Positions 51,275-59,650 of a stretch of DNA of 64,000 nt are shown here, one piece after another. The notes below the pieces were generated by a model. It made no database searches. It saw only the letters and a program-made list of their open reading frames with translations, and had not been told where the DNA came from. Position numbers and translations under genes: made by a program. The first letter of the stretch is position 1; every line of letters starts with the position of its first letter. The DNA lies in assembly GCA_036504875.1 (NCBI GenBank), contig DASXUK010000033.1, forward strand, positions 1 to 64,000. Direction: 5' to 3'. The stretch is from JACPFJ01 sp036504875 (GTDB lineage: Bacteria; Desulfobacterota; Desulfuromonadia; Geobacterales; Pseudopelobacteraceae).

Positions 51275-51964
51275 ATGAACGAAGTCATCTCTTTAAGCGG
51301 CATACGCCGGGTATTTATAATGGGGGACCAGCAGTTTGAGGCGCTTAAGGGCATCTCTTTTGCTGTTGCCGCAGGTGAATTCGTGGCCATCATGGGGGCT
51401 TCAGGAAGCGGCAAATCGACCTGCATGAATATCCTGGGCTGTCTGGATCGTCCCACTGCCGGGCAGTATCTGCTGGATGGACTCGATGTAGGGGGAATGG
51501 ATGGCGATCAACTGGCTGCCATCCGCAACAAGAAGCTGGGCTTTGTCTTTCAGGGATTCAACCTTCTGGCCCGCACACCGGCAGTGGAAAATGTGGAGTT
51601 GCCCCTGGTGTATTCGGGCCTGCATTCCAAAGAGCGCCATCAAAAGGCGCTGGCCGCCCTGGAACAGGTTGGTCTGGCCGGCAAGGAGTTTAACCATCCC
51701 AGCCAGCTTTCCGGGGGGCAGCAGCAGCGGGTGGCAATTGCCCGCGCCCTGGTCAACAGTCCAGCGGTGATCCTGGCGGATGAACCTACCGGCAATCTCG
51801 ACAGCTCCACCAGTGAGGAGATCATGAATCTTTTCACCAGCCTTAACCGGCAGGGGATCACGATCATCATGGTTACTCACGAGCCGGATGTAGCCGCCTA
51901 TGCAGGGCGGAGGATCACATTCCGGGATGGTATGATCATCGGGGATACAAAGGCGAATCCGTAA
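51275..51964 (+). CDS. macB: MacB-type ABC transporter ATPase
   Basis: 229 residues beginning one base after the macA-like stop; earlier in-frame starts would overlap macA. Walker A 'GASGSGKST', Q-loop 'FVFQGFNLL', signature 'LSGGQQQRVAIARAL', Walker B 'VILADEPTGNLD', and H-loop 'VTHEP' identify the LolD/MacB ATPase class. In E. coli MacB the ATPase and permease are fused; here the permease is a separate gene at 52102, so this is the split form. Confidence 0.93.
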   Translation: MNEVISLSGIRRVFIMGDQQFEALKGISFAVAAGEFVAIMGASGSGKSTCMNILGCLDRPTAGQYLLDGLDVGGMDGDQLAAIRNKKLGFVFQGFNLLARTPAVENVELPLVYSGLHSKERHQKALAALEQVGLAGKEFNHPSQLSGGQQQRVAIARALVNSPAVILADEPTGNLDSSTSEEIMNLFTSLNRQGITIIMVTHEPDVAAYAGRRITFRDGMIIGDTKANP

Positions 51965-52065
51965 AAAGTCCAACTGCTGCGTTACGCTCGTCACGGGACC
52001 CTCAACGTACCAATAGGTACGCCTCGCGCCCCGTTCCTCATAAGCCTTGCATTTGGAGCTTTTTT
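51963..52065. repeat. ~100-bp palindromic intergenic repeat between the pump genes
   Basis: Outer arms 'aaaaagtccaactgc' and 'gcatttggagctttttt' are inverted; the centre is a perfect 'cgtacc'-'aata'-'ggtacg' hairpin (52006-52021). It sits between the ATPase and permease genes. Confidence 0.6.
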
Positions 52066-52101
52066 CAGATTCGTTGTTTTTAAGCTGAACGGGAATCAAT
52101 T

Positions 52102-53328
52102 GTGGATTTACTTCAAACATTGAAAATCGCCCTGCGGGCCCTGCGCACCAACAAGATGCGCTCGTTTCTGACCATGCTCGGTATCATTATCGGTATCGCC
52201 GCGGTGATCGCCATGATGGCGGTCGGATCAGGGGCAAGCTACGTCATCTCCCAGCAGATAGCCAGCATCGGCAGCAACATCATCCTGATCATTCCAGGTT
52301 CCACGACCAGCGGCGGCCTGCGCACCGGCAGCGGCGGAGCCCAAACTCTGACCAGCGACGATGTCAAGGCGATCATGCTCGACTGCCCTTCGGTCGATAT
52401 GGCCGCACCTACGGTCCGCAGCTCCGGCCTGGTAGTGTACGGTAACATGAACTGGTCCACCATAATCATGGGCACCACTCCGGAAATGTTCCAAATCCGC
52501 GAATGGGGTGTCATCAGCGGTCGTCCCGTCGGCCAGCAGGATGAGGATGGCGCCGCCAAGGTTTGTTTGCTGGGACAGACGGTGGCTGACAATCTGTTCG
52601 GCTCGTCCGATCCGGTCGGCAAGATCATTCGCATCAAAAAGGTACCCTTCACAATTATCGGCCTGCTTGACCGCAAGGGGCAATCACCCCAGGGACAGGA
52701 TCAGGACGATACTATCTTCGTGCCGCTACGTACCGCCCAGCGCAATCTGGTCCGCTCCCAGTCAACCAATACTGTCGGCGCGGTAATGGTCAAGGCCAAG
52801 AGTGCCGAGCTGTTGGGCAAGGCCGAGGAGGAGATCAACAGCCTGCTCAAACAGCGCCACCGTATCACTAACGGTAAAGAGCCCGATTTTACCACCCGCA
52901 ATCTGTCAGAAATTCTGGCCGTGGCGGAACAATCCTCCAAGGCCATGTCGTTGCTTCTGGGTGCAGTCGCCTCCATCTCGCTGATTGTTGGCGGCATCGG
53001 AATCATGAATATCATGCTGGTTTCGGTAACCGAACGGACCCGCGAGATCGGCATTCGCATGGCCATCGGGGCCCGAAAAAAAGATATTCTGCTGCAGTTC
53101 ATGACCGAGGCGGTGCTTTTGACCATGATCGGGGGCCTGATCGGAATCCTGCTCGGGGGCATCGGTGCTACCATAGTATCGCGGATTTTATCCTGGCCAA
53201 CGTTGATCTCTTTTGAGTCGATCACCCTGGCCTGTCTTTTTTCAGGGGCGGTGGGGATTTTTTTCGGATTTTATCCTGCCAAAAAGGCTGCCGGTTTAAA
53301 TCCCATTGATGCCTTGCGCTACGAATAG
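52102..53328 (+). CDS. MacB-type ABC transporter permease
   Basis: 408 residues, initiated at GTG 52102. N-terminal helix (about 20-42, 'MRSFLTMLGIIIGIAAVIAMMAVGSGA'), a large periplasmic domain (45-275, MacB_PCD) and a C-terminal FtsX-type core with three helices ('VGGIGIMNIMLVSVTERTREIGIRMAIGARKKDI', 'YPAKKAAGLNPIDALRYE'). It pairs with the ATPase encoded just upstream. The 138-base gap to the ATPase is filled by a palindromic repeat, unusual inside an operon. Confidence 0.93.
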   Translation: MDLLQTLKIALRALRTNKMRSFLTMLGIIIGIAAVIAMMAVGSGASYVISQQIASIGSNIILIIPGSTTSGGLRTGSGGAQTLTSDDVKAIMLDCPSVDMAAPTVRSSGLVVYGNMNWSTIIMGTTPEMFQIREWGVISGRPVGQQDEDGAAKVCLLGQTVADNLFGSSDPVGKIIRIKKVPFTIIGLLDRKGQSPQGQDQDDTIFVPLRTAQRNLVRSQSTNTVGAVMVKAKSAELLGKAEEEINSLLKQRHRITNGKEPDFTTRNLSEILAVAEQSSKAMSLLLGAVASISLIVGGIGIMNIMLVSVTERTREIGIRMAIGARKKDILLQFMTEAVLLTMIGGLIGILLGGIGATIVSRILSWPTLISFESITLACLFSGAVGIFFGFYPAKKAAGLNPIDALRYE

Positions 53329-53364
53329 GTTATTGCTTCGGTGACTAAACATTCAAACCCTGAT

Positions 53365-53417
53365 GTAGGGGCGCTGCTTGCCGCGCCCCGATTGGGCGGA
53401 GCAAGCGCCGCCCCTAC
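53365..53417. repeat. 53-bp GC-rich intergenic palindrome
   Basis: 'gtaggggcgctgcttgc' is mirrored by 'gcaagcgccgcccctac' (15 of 17 positions). Lies between the pump permease and the thioesterase gene; a dispersed-repeat or weak terminator candidate (no T-tract). Confidence 0.55.
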
Positions 53418-53448
53418 CGTTCACGCCAAAGAAGTGAGAGATGAATAA

Positions 53449-54192
53449 ATGACAGACAGCCCGGTACTGGAACAGGAATTCCCGGTTCGTTACCATGAAC
53501 TGGACAGCCACGGCAACATTCGGCCGGTGACCCTGCTCAATTATCTCCAGGATACGGCCGGGCTGCATGCTGCCCAACTGGGTGTTGCTGTGGCTGATTT
53601 GCGGGTGCACGGCTTGACCTGGGTGCTATCCCGCGTCCACCTGATAATCGAGCGTTATCCCCGGGCCGGGGAGCAAGTAGTCGTCCGCACCTGGCCCGCC
53701 ACCCGCGAGGGGCTGTTTACCTGCCGCGAGTTCGAGCTTATCGATAGTGGTCCGGTCGGGCGCGCTACCACTTCGTGGGCAGTGCTCAATGTAGCCACCC
53801 GCCGCCCGGTCAAGCTGGAGGGACACCTGCCGATCTATCCGCTTTTGGCGCGCCGGGCCATCGAGGATGACTTCTCCCCCCTGCCGTTTTTCCAGGAACC
53901 GGCCGCGGCTGAGCTGGCTTTCCGGGTTCTGCGTGGCGACCTGGACATCAACCAGCATGTCAATAATGCTATTTACGTAGGTTGGGCACTGGAAGCGGTA
54001 CCGGAAGAAATCGCGCTGGGATGCCTGACTGAGCTGGAAGTCTCCTTCCGGGCTGAGGCGCTCTACGGCGAAACAGTCCTGTCGCGCTGTAATGTAGTGC
54101 AATCGGGAACCTCGACCTGCTGCATCCATCAGATAATCAACCAACAGGATAACAGGGAACTGGCCCGCCTGCGGACAAGGTGGAGCGTCTAG
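53449..54192 (+). CDS. Acyl-ACP thioesterase-family protein
   Basis: 247 residues with two hot-dog folds. 'FPVRYHELDSHGNIRPVTLLNYLQDTAG' opens the first, 'RGDLDINQHVNNAIYVGWALEAVP' the second; this doubled arrangement is that of plant FatA/FatB-like bacterial acyl-ACP thioesterases. Asn and His of 'DINQHVNN' fit the catalytic positions. The reaction would be release of fatty acids from ACP; chain-length preference is unknown. Overlaps nothing; the HIT gene starts 20 bases later. Confidence 0.9.
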   Translation: MTDSPVLEQEFPVRYHELDSHGNIRPVTLLNYLQDTAGLHAAQLGVAVADLRVHGLTWVLSRVHLIIERYPRAGEQVVVRTWPATREGLFTCREFELIDSGPVGRATTSWAVLNVATRRPVKLEGHLPIYPLLARRAIEDDFSPLPFFQEPAAAELAFRVLRGDLDINQHVNNAIYVGWALEAVPEEIALGCLTELEVSFRAEALYGETVLSRCNVVQSGTSTCCIHQIINQQDNRELARLRTRWSV

Positions 54193-54212
54193 TTTCAACT
54201 AAGAGAGAGTTT

Positions 54213-54632
54213 ATGCCAAGCCTACCATGCCCTATGTGCAGCCGCTGGAATGATGACAGCGACCTGCGCATCATCGAATTCGATCATTCCTATGTGGTGC
54301 TGAATCGCGATCAGTTTTTTCCGGGATACTGTCTGCTCTTCACTAAAGAGCATGTTACCGAGTTGTTCCATCTGGATCGTGTTGTGCGGGCAGAGCTGAT
54401 TGAAAATATCAATCAAGTTGCTCAGGCACTCTACACTGTTTTTCAACCGGACAAGCTTAACTACGAACTACTGGGAAACATGGTTCCGCACATGCACTGG
54501 CACCTGGTGCCGCGCTATGCGACCGAGCCGCTCTGGCCGCGCCCGATCTGGGCGGAACCGCACCTGGAATCTTACCTGAGGCCAGAAGAATACCATCAGC
54601 GCATCGAGCTGATCCGAAAGGCGCTGCAATGA
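54213..54632 (+). CDS. HIT-family protein
   Basis: 139 residues from ATG 54213 with 'aagagagag' ahead; a GTG start 33 bases earlier would overlap the thioesterase. HIT histidine triad 'HMHWHLVPRY' (H-x-H-x-H), plus 'LPCPMCSRWND' at the N-terminus with a CxxC that could bind zinc. HIT proteins hydrolyse or transfer nucleotide phosphate groups. Its stop overlaps the start of the M16 gene (ATGA). Confidence 0.9.
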   Translation: MPSLPCPMCSRWNDDSDLRIIEFDHSYVVLNRDQFFPGYCLLFTKEHVTELFHLDRVVRAELIENINQVAQALYTVFQPDKLNYELLGNMVPHMHWHLVPRYATEPLWPRPIWAEPHLESYLRPEEYHQRIELIRKALQ

Positions 54633-55930
54633 TCAAATCCTTTACCCAGACATTGCCCAATGGACTGCGGGTGGTATGCTGCGAGATGCCCCATCTGCAT
54701 GCCGCTGAGCTGGCCGTTTATCTCAAGGTGGGGGGGCGCAACGACCCGGCCGGCAAGGAAGGGATTTCGCATTTTCTGGAGCATATTCTGTTCCGGGGGA
54801 CCAAGGACTTTTCCTCTTCACTGGCCATTGAAACCGAATTCGAAGCTATTGGCGGGGCGCCCAATGCCGCTACGGATGCGGAATCGACCTGCTACTACTC
54901 GCGTGTCCATCCCAACCATTTTCGGCGCGGGATGGAGATCTTTGCCTCCATGCTGCTGAGGCCGCTCCTGGATGGGATTGAGATTGAGAAGCGTATCATC
55001 ACCGAGGAGGCGCGCGAAGATCTGAATGAGAAAGGCCAGGAAATCAGTCCTGATAACATTGCCAGCCGTTTGCTCTGGCCGCGGCATCCTTTGGGTAATC
55101 CGACCATCGGCTCCCTTGACAGTATTGCCTCCATTGATCGCGCGGATCTCGAGGCGCACCTGGGCCGGTTTTATGTTGCCAATAATGCCGTGGTGGTAAT
55201 TGCCGGAGCAGTATCCAGCCAGCAGGTTTTTGCTGCGGCGGGCGAGATTTTTGGGCTATGGCCGGCTCGGCAATTGCCCGCGGTTAATAATGTTTCCAAG
55301 CGCGACCACAAGCCGTTGATTCGTTTTGTCCGCGACTCGGATAGTCAAATAAACCTGCAGTTGGCTTTCCTTGGAATATCCCGCTCCGATCGGCACTTCA
55401 TGGCCCTGCGCCTGTTACGCCGTATGCTGGCCGGCGGCGGCAGTTCGCGCCTGCACCTGCGCCTGCGCGAGGAGTTAGGAATTGTATACTCGGTGGAGGC
55501 TTCCCTGGCAGCCTATGACGAGACCGGTTGCCTGGCCATTGATCTCTCCACTGCGCCGGACACCCTGAACCTGGCAGTTGAGTCGACGCTAGCGGAGCTA
55601 AGGCTTGTTGTAACAGAGGGGGCCGTTCCGGAGGCCGAATTGGACAGGGTCAGGCAGGCCTACATCTTTGATCTCGATTACAGCCGCGACTCGGCTTACG
55701 AGATGGGGGTACGCTACGGCTGGGGCGAGTTAATGGGAATTTTACGGGGAATTGAAGAGGATCAGCAGGAGGCTCGCGGTATCATGGTGGCTGACCTGCA
55801 GGAGACCGCTCGCCTTATTCTGGCGCCGGAGAACCTGCGTCTGGTAGCGGTGGGTCCTTGGAAAAACAGCATGAAAAAACGGATTGGTGAGCTTGTGGAA
55901 CAGTATGCAGGAGAGTTTAAAAAAATCTGA
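54629..55930 (+). CDS. M16 family zinc peptidase (processing-peptidase-like)
   Basis: 433 residues, no clear signal peptide, so probably cytoplasmic, unlike the pair at 29845. Zinc motif 'HFLEH' ('GISHFLEHILFRGTKDF'), then 'EEAREDLNEKGQEISPDNIASRL' with the third ligand, and 'MLAGGGSSRLHLRLREELGIVYSV'. This is the YmxG/MPP-like branch. It begins inside the last codons of the HIT gene (four-base overlap), so the two are translated together. Confidence 0.92.
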   Translation: MIKSFTQTLPNGLRVVCCEMPHLHAAELAVYLKVGGRNDPAGKEGISHFLEHILFRGTKDFSSSLAIETEFEAIGGAPNAATDAESTCYYSRVHPNHFRRGMEIFASMLLRPLLDGIEIEKRIITEEAREDLNEKGQEISPDNIASRLLWPRHPLGNPTIGSLDSIASIDRADLEAHLGRFYVANNAVVVIAGAVSSQQVFAAAGEIFGLWPARQLPAVNNVSKRDHKPLIRFVRDSDSQINLQLAFLGISRSDRHFMALRLLRRMLAGGGSSRLHLRLREELGIVYSVEASLAAYDETGCLAIDLSTAPDTLNLAVESTLAELRLVVTEGAVPEAELDRVRQAYIFDLDYSRDSAYEMGVRYGWGELMGILRGIEEDQQEARGIMVADLQETARLILAPENLRLVAVGPWKNSMKKRIGELVEQYAGEFKKI

Positions 55931-55933
55931 GGC

Positions 55934-56031
55934 AAAAAAACAATCTCTCACCCGCTCACTTCGTTCCGCTAGAGCTCACAAAGGCACGGAGAAACCTGCG
56001 AAGAACTTCTTTGTGAGCTTTGTGTGAGCAA
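55934..56031 (-). repeat. Dispersed ~105-bp intergenic repeat, copy B (opposite orientation to 34866)
   Basis: The plus-strand sequence 'tcacccgctcacttcg'...'agagctcacaaagg'...'aagaacttctttgtgagc' is the reverse complement of the repeat at 34866-34972. Confidence 0.6.
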
Positions 56032-56118
56032 ATTTTGGCTTTTATCTTTGTTGCTTCAAAAAACCTACTAGCTCACCCCATTCTGTGAACTCTACGAGAA
56101 TTGCCTTTAGTTTTTGTT

Positions 56119-57564
56119 TTAGTACTTGGTCTCCAGCACCGAAATCTTGATTTTGCCAATAATGGCGATGATCGGCGCCATATCGTTCGGTGTATGCCCC
56201 TCGAAGAATTTAAGATGGGTGGGATCGGCCGGTAACTGGTTGTAGGTCGGGTCAATAGCTACCCAATGTCCTTTCAGCCAACTTTCCGACCAGCTATGAT
56301 ACAGAAATCCCTTTCCTTCCAGATAGACCAGTCCGGAGACAAAACGGGTTGGTAGGCCGGCTGCGCGTGCCATGGCTGTATAAAGACGGGCATGGGTCTG
56401 GCAGTTACCGGTACGGGAGACAAAGCTGGTCTGCGCGCCGCCGCCGTCCTCGATGCTGTCATGTAACCATTCCGCCGTCCATGAGGACAGGATCTTGGCG
56501 ATCTCTTCCTGAGAACTCTTCCCTGCAGTAATCTCCTTGACCTTGGCTATGATTTCAGGAGCATCAGATTCGATTTTTTCGGTCGGTTTGAGGTATTCCT
56601 CAGCCGGGGCAGTGACTGGAAGCTCGGGTGTGGCCGGGACCAATGAGCCGGTGCGGACGGTAATACGCCCTTCGCCACTCTTTTCAACCAGTTGCCCCCC
56701 TCCCTGCAGCAGAGGCAGCTCATCACTCCAGCCATTGATCATTACCGCCAGCCCTTTGAGCTTGCTCTGCTCCTTGATGGGGGGATCGACCCGCACCAGA
56801 CTGAAGTCGTAAATCAGATCTTTCTTGGCCAGTGCCAGGTTTCCCACAAACTGCGCCAGCTCCTTGGGATCTTCGGCTTTGGTTACCACCAGTCCATCCC
56901 GCACTGATTCATAGATGCTGTTGCCCTGACCATCCATCCAGATGTCGTTGTTGACAAACGGGTACAGGTTGTTACGCAGTTTCAGGGCATTTTTCCCGCT
57001 AGGCGCCTTTTCGACCCCGATAACGTTGACTTTGACCTCCTTGATCTTGACCTCTTCCGGGTCAAAGGTCAGCAACTTGAAACTCTTGCCAGGAGCAATA
57101 TCGCGCATCATCGGGTAGAGGTTAATGGCTGGCCCGGGGAAAACATCACCCTTGAACTTTAGCTGTGAATCAGTGGTTTTTTTGTTGTGCTCTTTCCGGA
57201 TACGTATGGTTCCATCACCGACCCTTCCGGTAAGTTTTAGCGGAATATTGTTGATGTTCTGTTCGATTTCAAAGGACTTCAATGCCAGATTTTTTCCAAC
57301 CAGATAGCTCTCCCTCATGGATGCCTCTTTGGAAAACCCCATGACCTTCATATGTACACTGCCATCCCCCTCCAGGCGATAGCCTTCCGGACTTTCGCTG
57401 ATTTTCTGGCGATAAAAGCCAACCCTGTCATTATCGACATAAATGCCATACCACAATTCGCCAAGCGGCGGCTTGTCCAGCTTTTTAATTGATTGGGCGG
57501 CTGCCGGAAAATTAGCAGCTATGATTATGAAGATGGTGAAACAAAGCATTAAAAATTTTCGCAT
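56119..57564 (-). CDS. Exported transglutaminase-like protein
   Basis: 481 residues from the ATG ending at 57564 ('gagggg' just before); two upstream in-frame starts lack ribosome sites. Signal peptide 1-23 ('FIIIAANFPAAA'). N-terminal beta-rich region to about residue 290, then a transglutaminase core with Cys ('SRTGNCQTHARLYTAMARAAGLPTRFV' in parts), His ('LYHSWSESW') and Asp ('VAIDPTYNQ'). Bacterial members of this group are usually periplasmic cysteine peptidases rather than true crosslinkers. Minus-strand single gene downstream of the GGDEF unit. Confidence 0.85.
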   Translation of the reverse strand: MRKFLMLCFTIFIIIAANFPAAAQSIKKLDKPPLGELWYGIYVDNDRVGFYRQKISESPEGYRLEGDGSVHMKVMGFSKEASMRESYLVGKNLALKSFEIEQNINNIPLKLTGRVGDGTIRIRKEHNKKTTDSQLKFKGDVFPGPAINLYPMMRDIAPGKSFKLLTFDPEEVKIKEVKVNVIGVEKAPSGKNALKLRNNLYPFVNNDIWMDGQGNSIYESVRDGLVVTKAEDPKELAQFVGNLALAKKDLIYDFSLVRVDPPIKEQSKLKGLAVMINGWSDELPLLQGGGQLVEKSGEGRITVRTGSLVPATPELPVTAPAEEYLKPTEKIESDAPEIIAKVKEITAGKSSQEEIAKILSSWTAEWLHDSIEDGGGAQTSFVSRTGNCQTHARLYTAMARAAGLPTRFVSGLVYLEGKGFLYHSWSESWLKGHWVAIDPTYNQLPADPTHLKFFEGHTPNDMAPIIAIIGKIKISVLETKY

Positions 57565-57612
57565 AAACCCCTCTAAATTCATTCTGCCAGTACCGTGGCC
57601 TATCAACAAATG

Positions 57613-57667
57613 AAAACGCCACTGAATCGTTTCTGCATAAGTGTCAGCAGCGATTAGGTGGCGTTTA
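57613..57667 (-). terminator. Long stem-loop between the GGDEF unit and the transglutaminase gene
   Basis: 'aaacgccactgaatcg' (57614-57629) pairs with 'cgattaggtggcgttt' (57651-57666) at 14 of 16 positions around a 21-base loop. It lies just after the stop of the small gene at 57691; the weak U-run makes termination only probable. Confidence 0.5.
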
Positions 57668-57690
57668 CTGCGGAGGGTCTGGCGGCTGTA

Positions 57691-57900
57691 TTACTCCGTA
57701 AAAAAAGGACTTTTTTCGGCCTCGGGATGCTCTTCCGATTTTTTAATCTTGCATTGCGTAGCAGAAGATTGGTTGCTGTTGTTTTCAACCCCTGTTTTTC
57801 GTGCCAGCGAGGCGGCATAAGCCAAAAGTTCTTCTTTACCGGCTGGGTTGAGTTTCTTGAACTCCGCAAGCAGGCGTTGTTCGTCAAGCGTAAGATCCAT
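57691..57900 (-). CDS. Small protein coupled to the GGDEF regulator
   Basis: 69 residues. 'LTLDEQRLLAEFKKLNPAGKEELLAYAASLARK' is an amphipathic helix pair, as found next to small regulatory genes; the C-terminus is polar and probably disordered. Its ATG overlaps the TAA of the GGDEF gene by one base (TAATG), so it depends on the upstream gene for translation. No function known. Confidence 0.6.
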   Translation of the reverse strand: MDLTLDEQRLLAEFKKLNPAGKEELLAYAASLARKTGVENNSNQSSATQCKIKKSEEHPEAEKSPFFTE

Positions 57901-58850
57901 TATATAGCTACTCCTTTATTTGCTTGGTCGGGCATAAAGCCTAATTCAACTCGATTTCTGCCATTTGTCTTGGCCCGGTAAAGTGCATCATCGGCTAAAT
58001 TGATGAACGCGTCAACTGTTTCACAGCCGGTGGCAGGGAAGGTGGCAACCCCGAGACTGACGGTCAGGGTCAGAGGGGCCAAAGGACCCTCAAACTGGAT
58101 CTCCTGAATCGACAGGCGGATACGGTCGGCAACGAAGGCTGCTTCCTTGAGGCTTGCATCCGGCAGAACAGCAATGAATTCTTCGCCACCATAACGTGCA
58201 GCGATATCGTAGGTGCGCAGTTCGTTTTTCAGATGCAAGGCTACCTTCTGCAAGACCACATCACCCTGCAGATGCCCGTAAGTATCATTTACCCGCTTGA
58301 AATGATCTATATCCAGGAGGATCAAGGACAGGCTGCCTCCTCTGCGGATGGTACGATGAACCTCTCGGTCCATTACATCCATCAGATAACGGCGATTGAA
58401 GAGCCTGGTAAGGTGGTCGGTGTTGGAGAGCTCCAGCAGCAGCTCGTTGGATTTTTTAAGATCATCCTGCAGGTGTTTGATCTTGAGGTGCACCTTGACC
58501 CGTGCTAACAGCTCTTCAGGGTCAAAGGGCTTGGTTATGAAGTCGATAGCGCCCTGCTTGAGTCCCTTGATCTTCAGTTCACGATCATTCATCCCGGTCA
58601 GAATGATAACCGGCACATCCTGCAGATCAGGGCGGGTTTTAAGCATATGCAGAAACTTGAAACCATCAATGCGTGGCATTTCCAGATCGCAAAGAATGAT
58701 ATCCACCGGCGAAGACAGCAGCTTCTTGAAGCCATCCAGACCATCTTCAGCCTCATAATAGCGGGCAAAGAAGTCAAATGACTCCAGGGTTTTTATGATG
58801 CGCTCTCGAACCGCCTGAGAGTCATCTATGATCAGTACGCTGTCGGACAT
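57900..58850 (-). CDS. Response regulator with diguanylate cyclase (PleD-like)
   Basis: 316 residues. REC domain (1-120) with the acidic pocket and phospho-Asp in 'DIILCDLEMPRIDG', then 'ILTG' and 'ITKPFDPEELLARV'. A GGDEF domain follows (about 150-305) with active-site GGEEF ('ARYGGEEFIAVLP') and the RxxD inhibitory site ('RTYD') exactly five residues before it. It should make cyclic di-GMP on phosphorylation. No sensor kinase gene is adjacent. Translationally coupled to the small gene at 57691. Confidence 0.94.
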   Translation of the reverse strand: MSDSVLIIDDSQAVRERIIKTLESFDFFARYYEAEDGLDGFKKLLSSPVDIILCDLEMPRIDGFKFLHMLKTRPDLQDVPVIILTGMNDRELKIKGLKQGAIDFITKPFDPEELLARVKVHLKIKHLQDDLKKSNELLLELSNTDHLTRLFNRRYLMDVMDREVHRTIRRGGSLSLILLDIDHFKRVNDTYGHLQGDVVLQKVALHLKNELRTYDIAARYGGEEFIAVLPDASLKEAAFVADRIRLSIQEIQFEGPLAPLTLTVSLGVATFPATGCETVDAFINLADDALYRAKTNGRNRVELGFMPDQANKGVAI

Positions 58851-58937
58851 AATTCGTATTACATTACCTTAATTTGATGATAAAGACAATTTTTTAAGTA
58901 TACGGAACGGATGCAGGATAAAAGCGTTGAAAAGCTT

Positions 58938-59603
58938 TTAGAGCTGCGGCTCCTTCGCGAGCCGTTTCATGTCGGTGATGGTGGCAGTATAATCGGAACT
59001 GCCGAAAACAGCGCTTCCAGCTACAAAAACATCCGCCCCGGCTTGAGAGATCCGGCCTATGTTGGATGCCTTGACGCCCCCATCCACCTCCAGCTCTGCT
59101 TCACTGCCACGGCGGTCCAACATGGCCCGCAAAGCATGGATTTTAGGGTAGCAGGCTTCGATGAAACTCTGGCCGCCGAAACCGGGATTGACAGTCATCA
59201 ACAGCACCAGGTCCAGGTCGTTCAGGACGTAATCCAGGCAGTTTAGCGGCGTGGCCGGATTGAGCGATACCCCGGCCCGCTTTCCCAGAGACTTGATCAG
59301 CTGCACGCTGCGGTGCAGATGGCAGCCCGCCTCAGCATGCACTACGATAATATCGGCGCCGGCCGCGGCAAACTCAGGTATGTACTGATCCGGGTTTTCA
59401 ATCATCAGGTGCACATCCAGCGGCAGGCTGGTTACCCTTCGGGCCGCCTCGACGATCAGCGGTCCGATCGTGATATTGGGTACAAAATGACCATCCATAA
59501 CATCAATGTGGATATAGTCTGCTCCGGCTGCTTCAACGGCGCGGATTTCATCGCCTAGCCGTGAAAAATCGGCGGAAAGTATGGAAGGTGCAATTTTTTT
59601 CAT
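58938..59603 (-). CDS. rpe: Ribulose-phosphate 3-epimerase
   Basis: 221 residues from the ATG ending at 59603, 'ggagc' six bases upstream. Motifs: 'APSILSADFSRLGDEI', 'IHIDVMDGHFVPNITIG', 'LDVHLMIENPDQYI', 'MTVNPGFGGQSFI' and 'EVDGGVKASNI', which carry the metal-binding His/Asp residues. Converts ribulose 5-phosphate and xylulose 5-phosphate in the pentose phosphate pathway. It follows rsmB by 47 bases on the same strand, likely one operon with htpX and rsmB. Confidence 0.96.
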   Translation of the reverse strand: MKKIAPSILSADFSRLGDEIRAVEAAGADYIHIDVMDGHFVPNITIGPLIVEAARRVTSLPLDVHLMIENPDQYIPEFAAAGADIIVVHAEAGCHLHRSVQLIKSLGKRAGVSLNPATPLNCLDYVLNDLDLVLLMTVNPGFGGQSFIEACYPKIHALRAMLDRRGSEAELEVDGGVKASNIGRISQAGADVFVAGSAVFGSSDYTATITDMKRLAKEPQL

Positions 59604-59650
59604 AGATGCTCCGGATGTATTATGACAGCCCACGCACAAAAAACTTTTCG

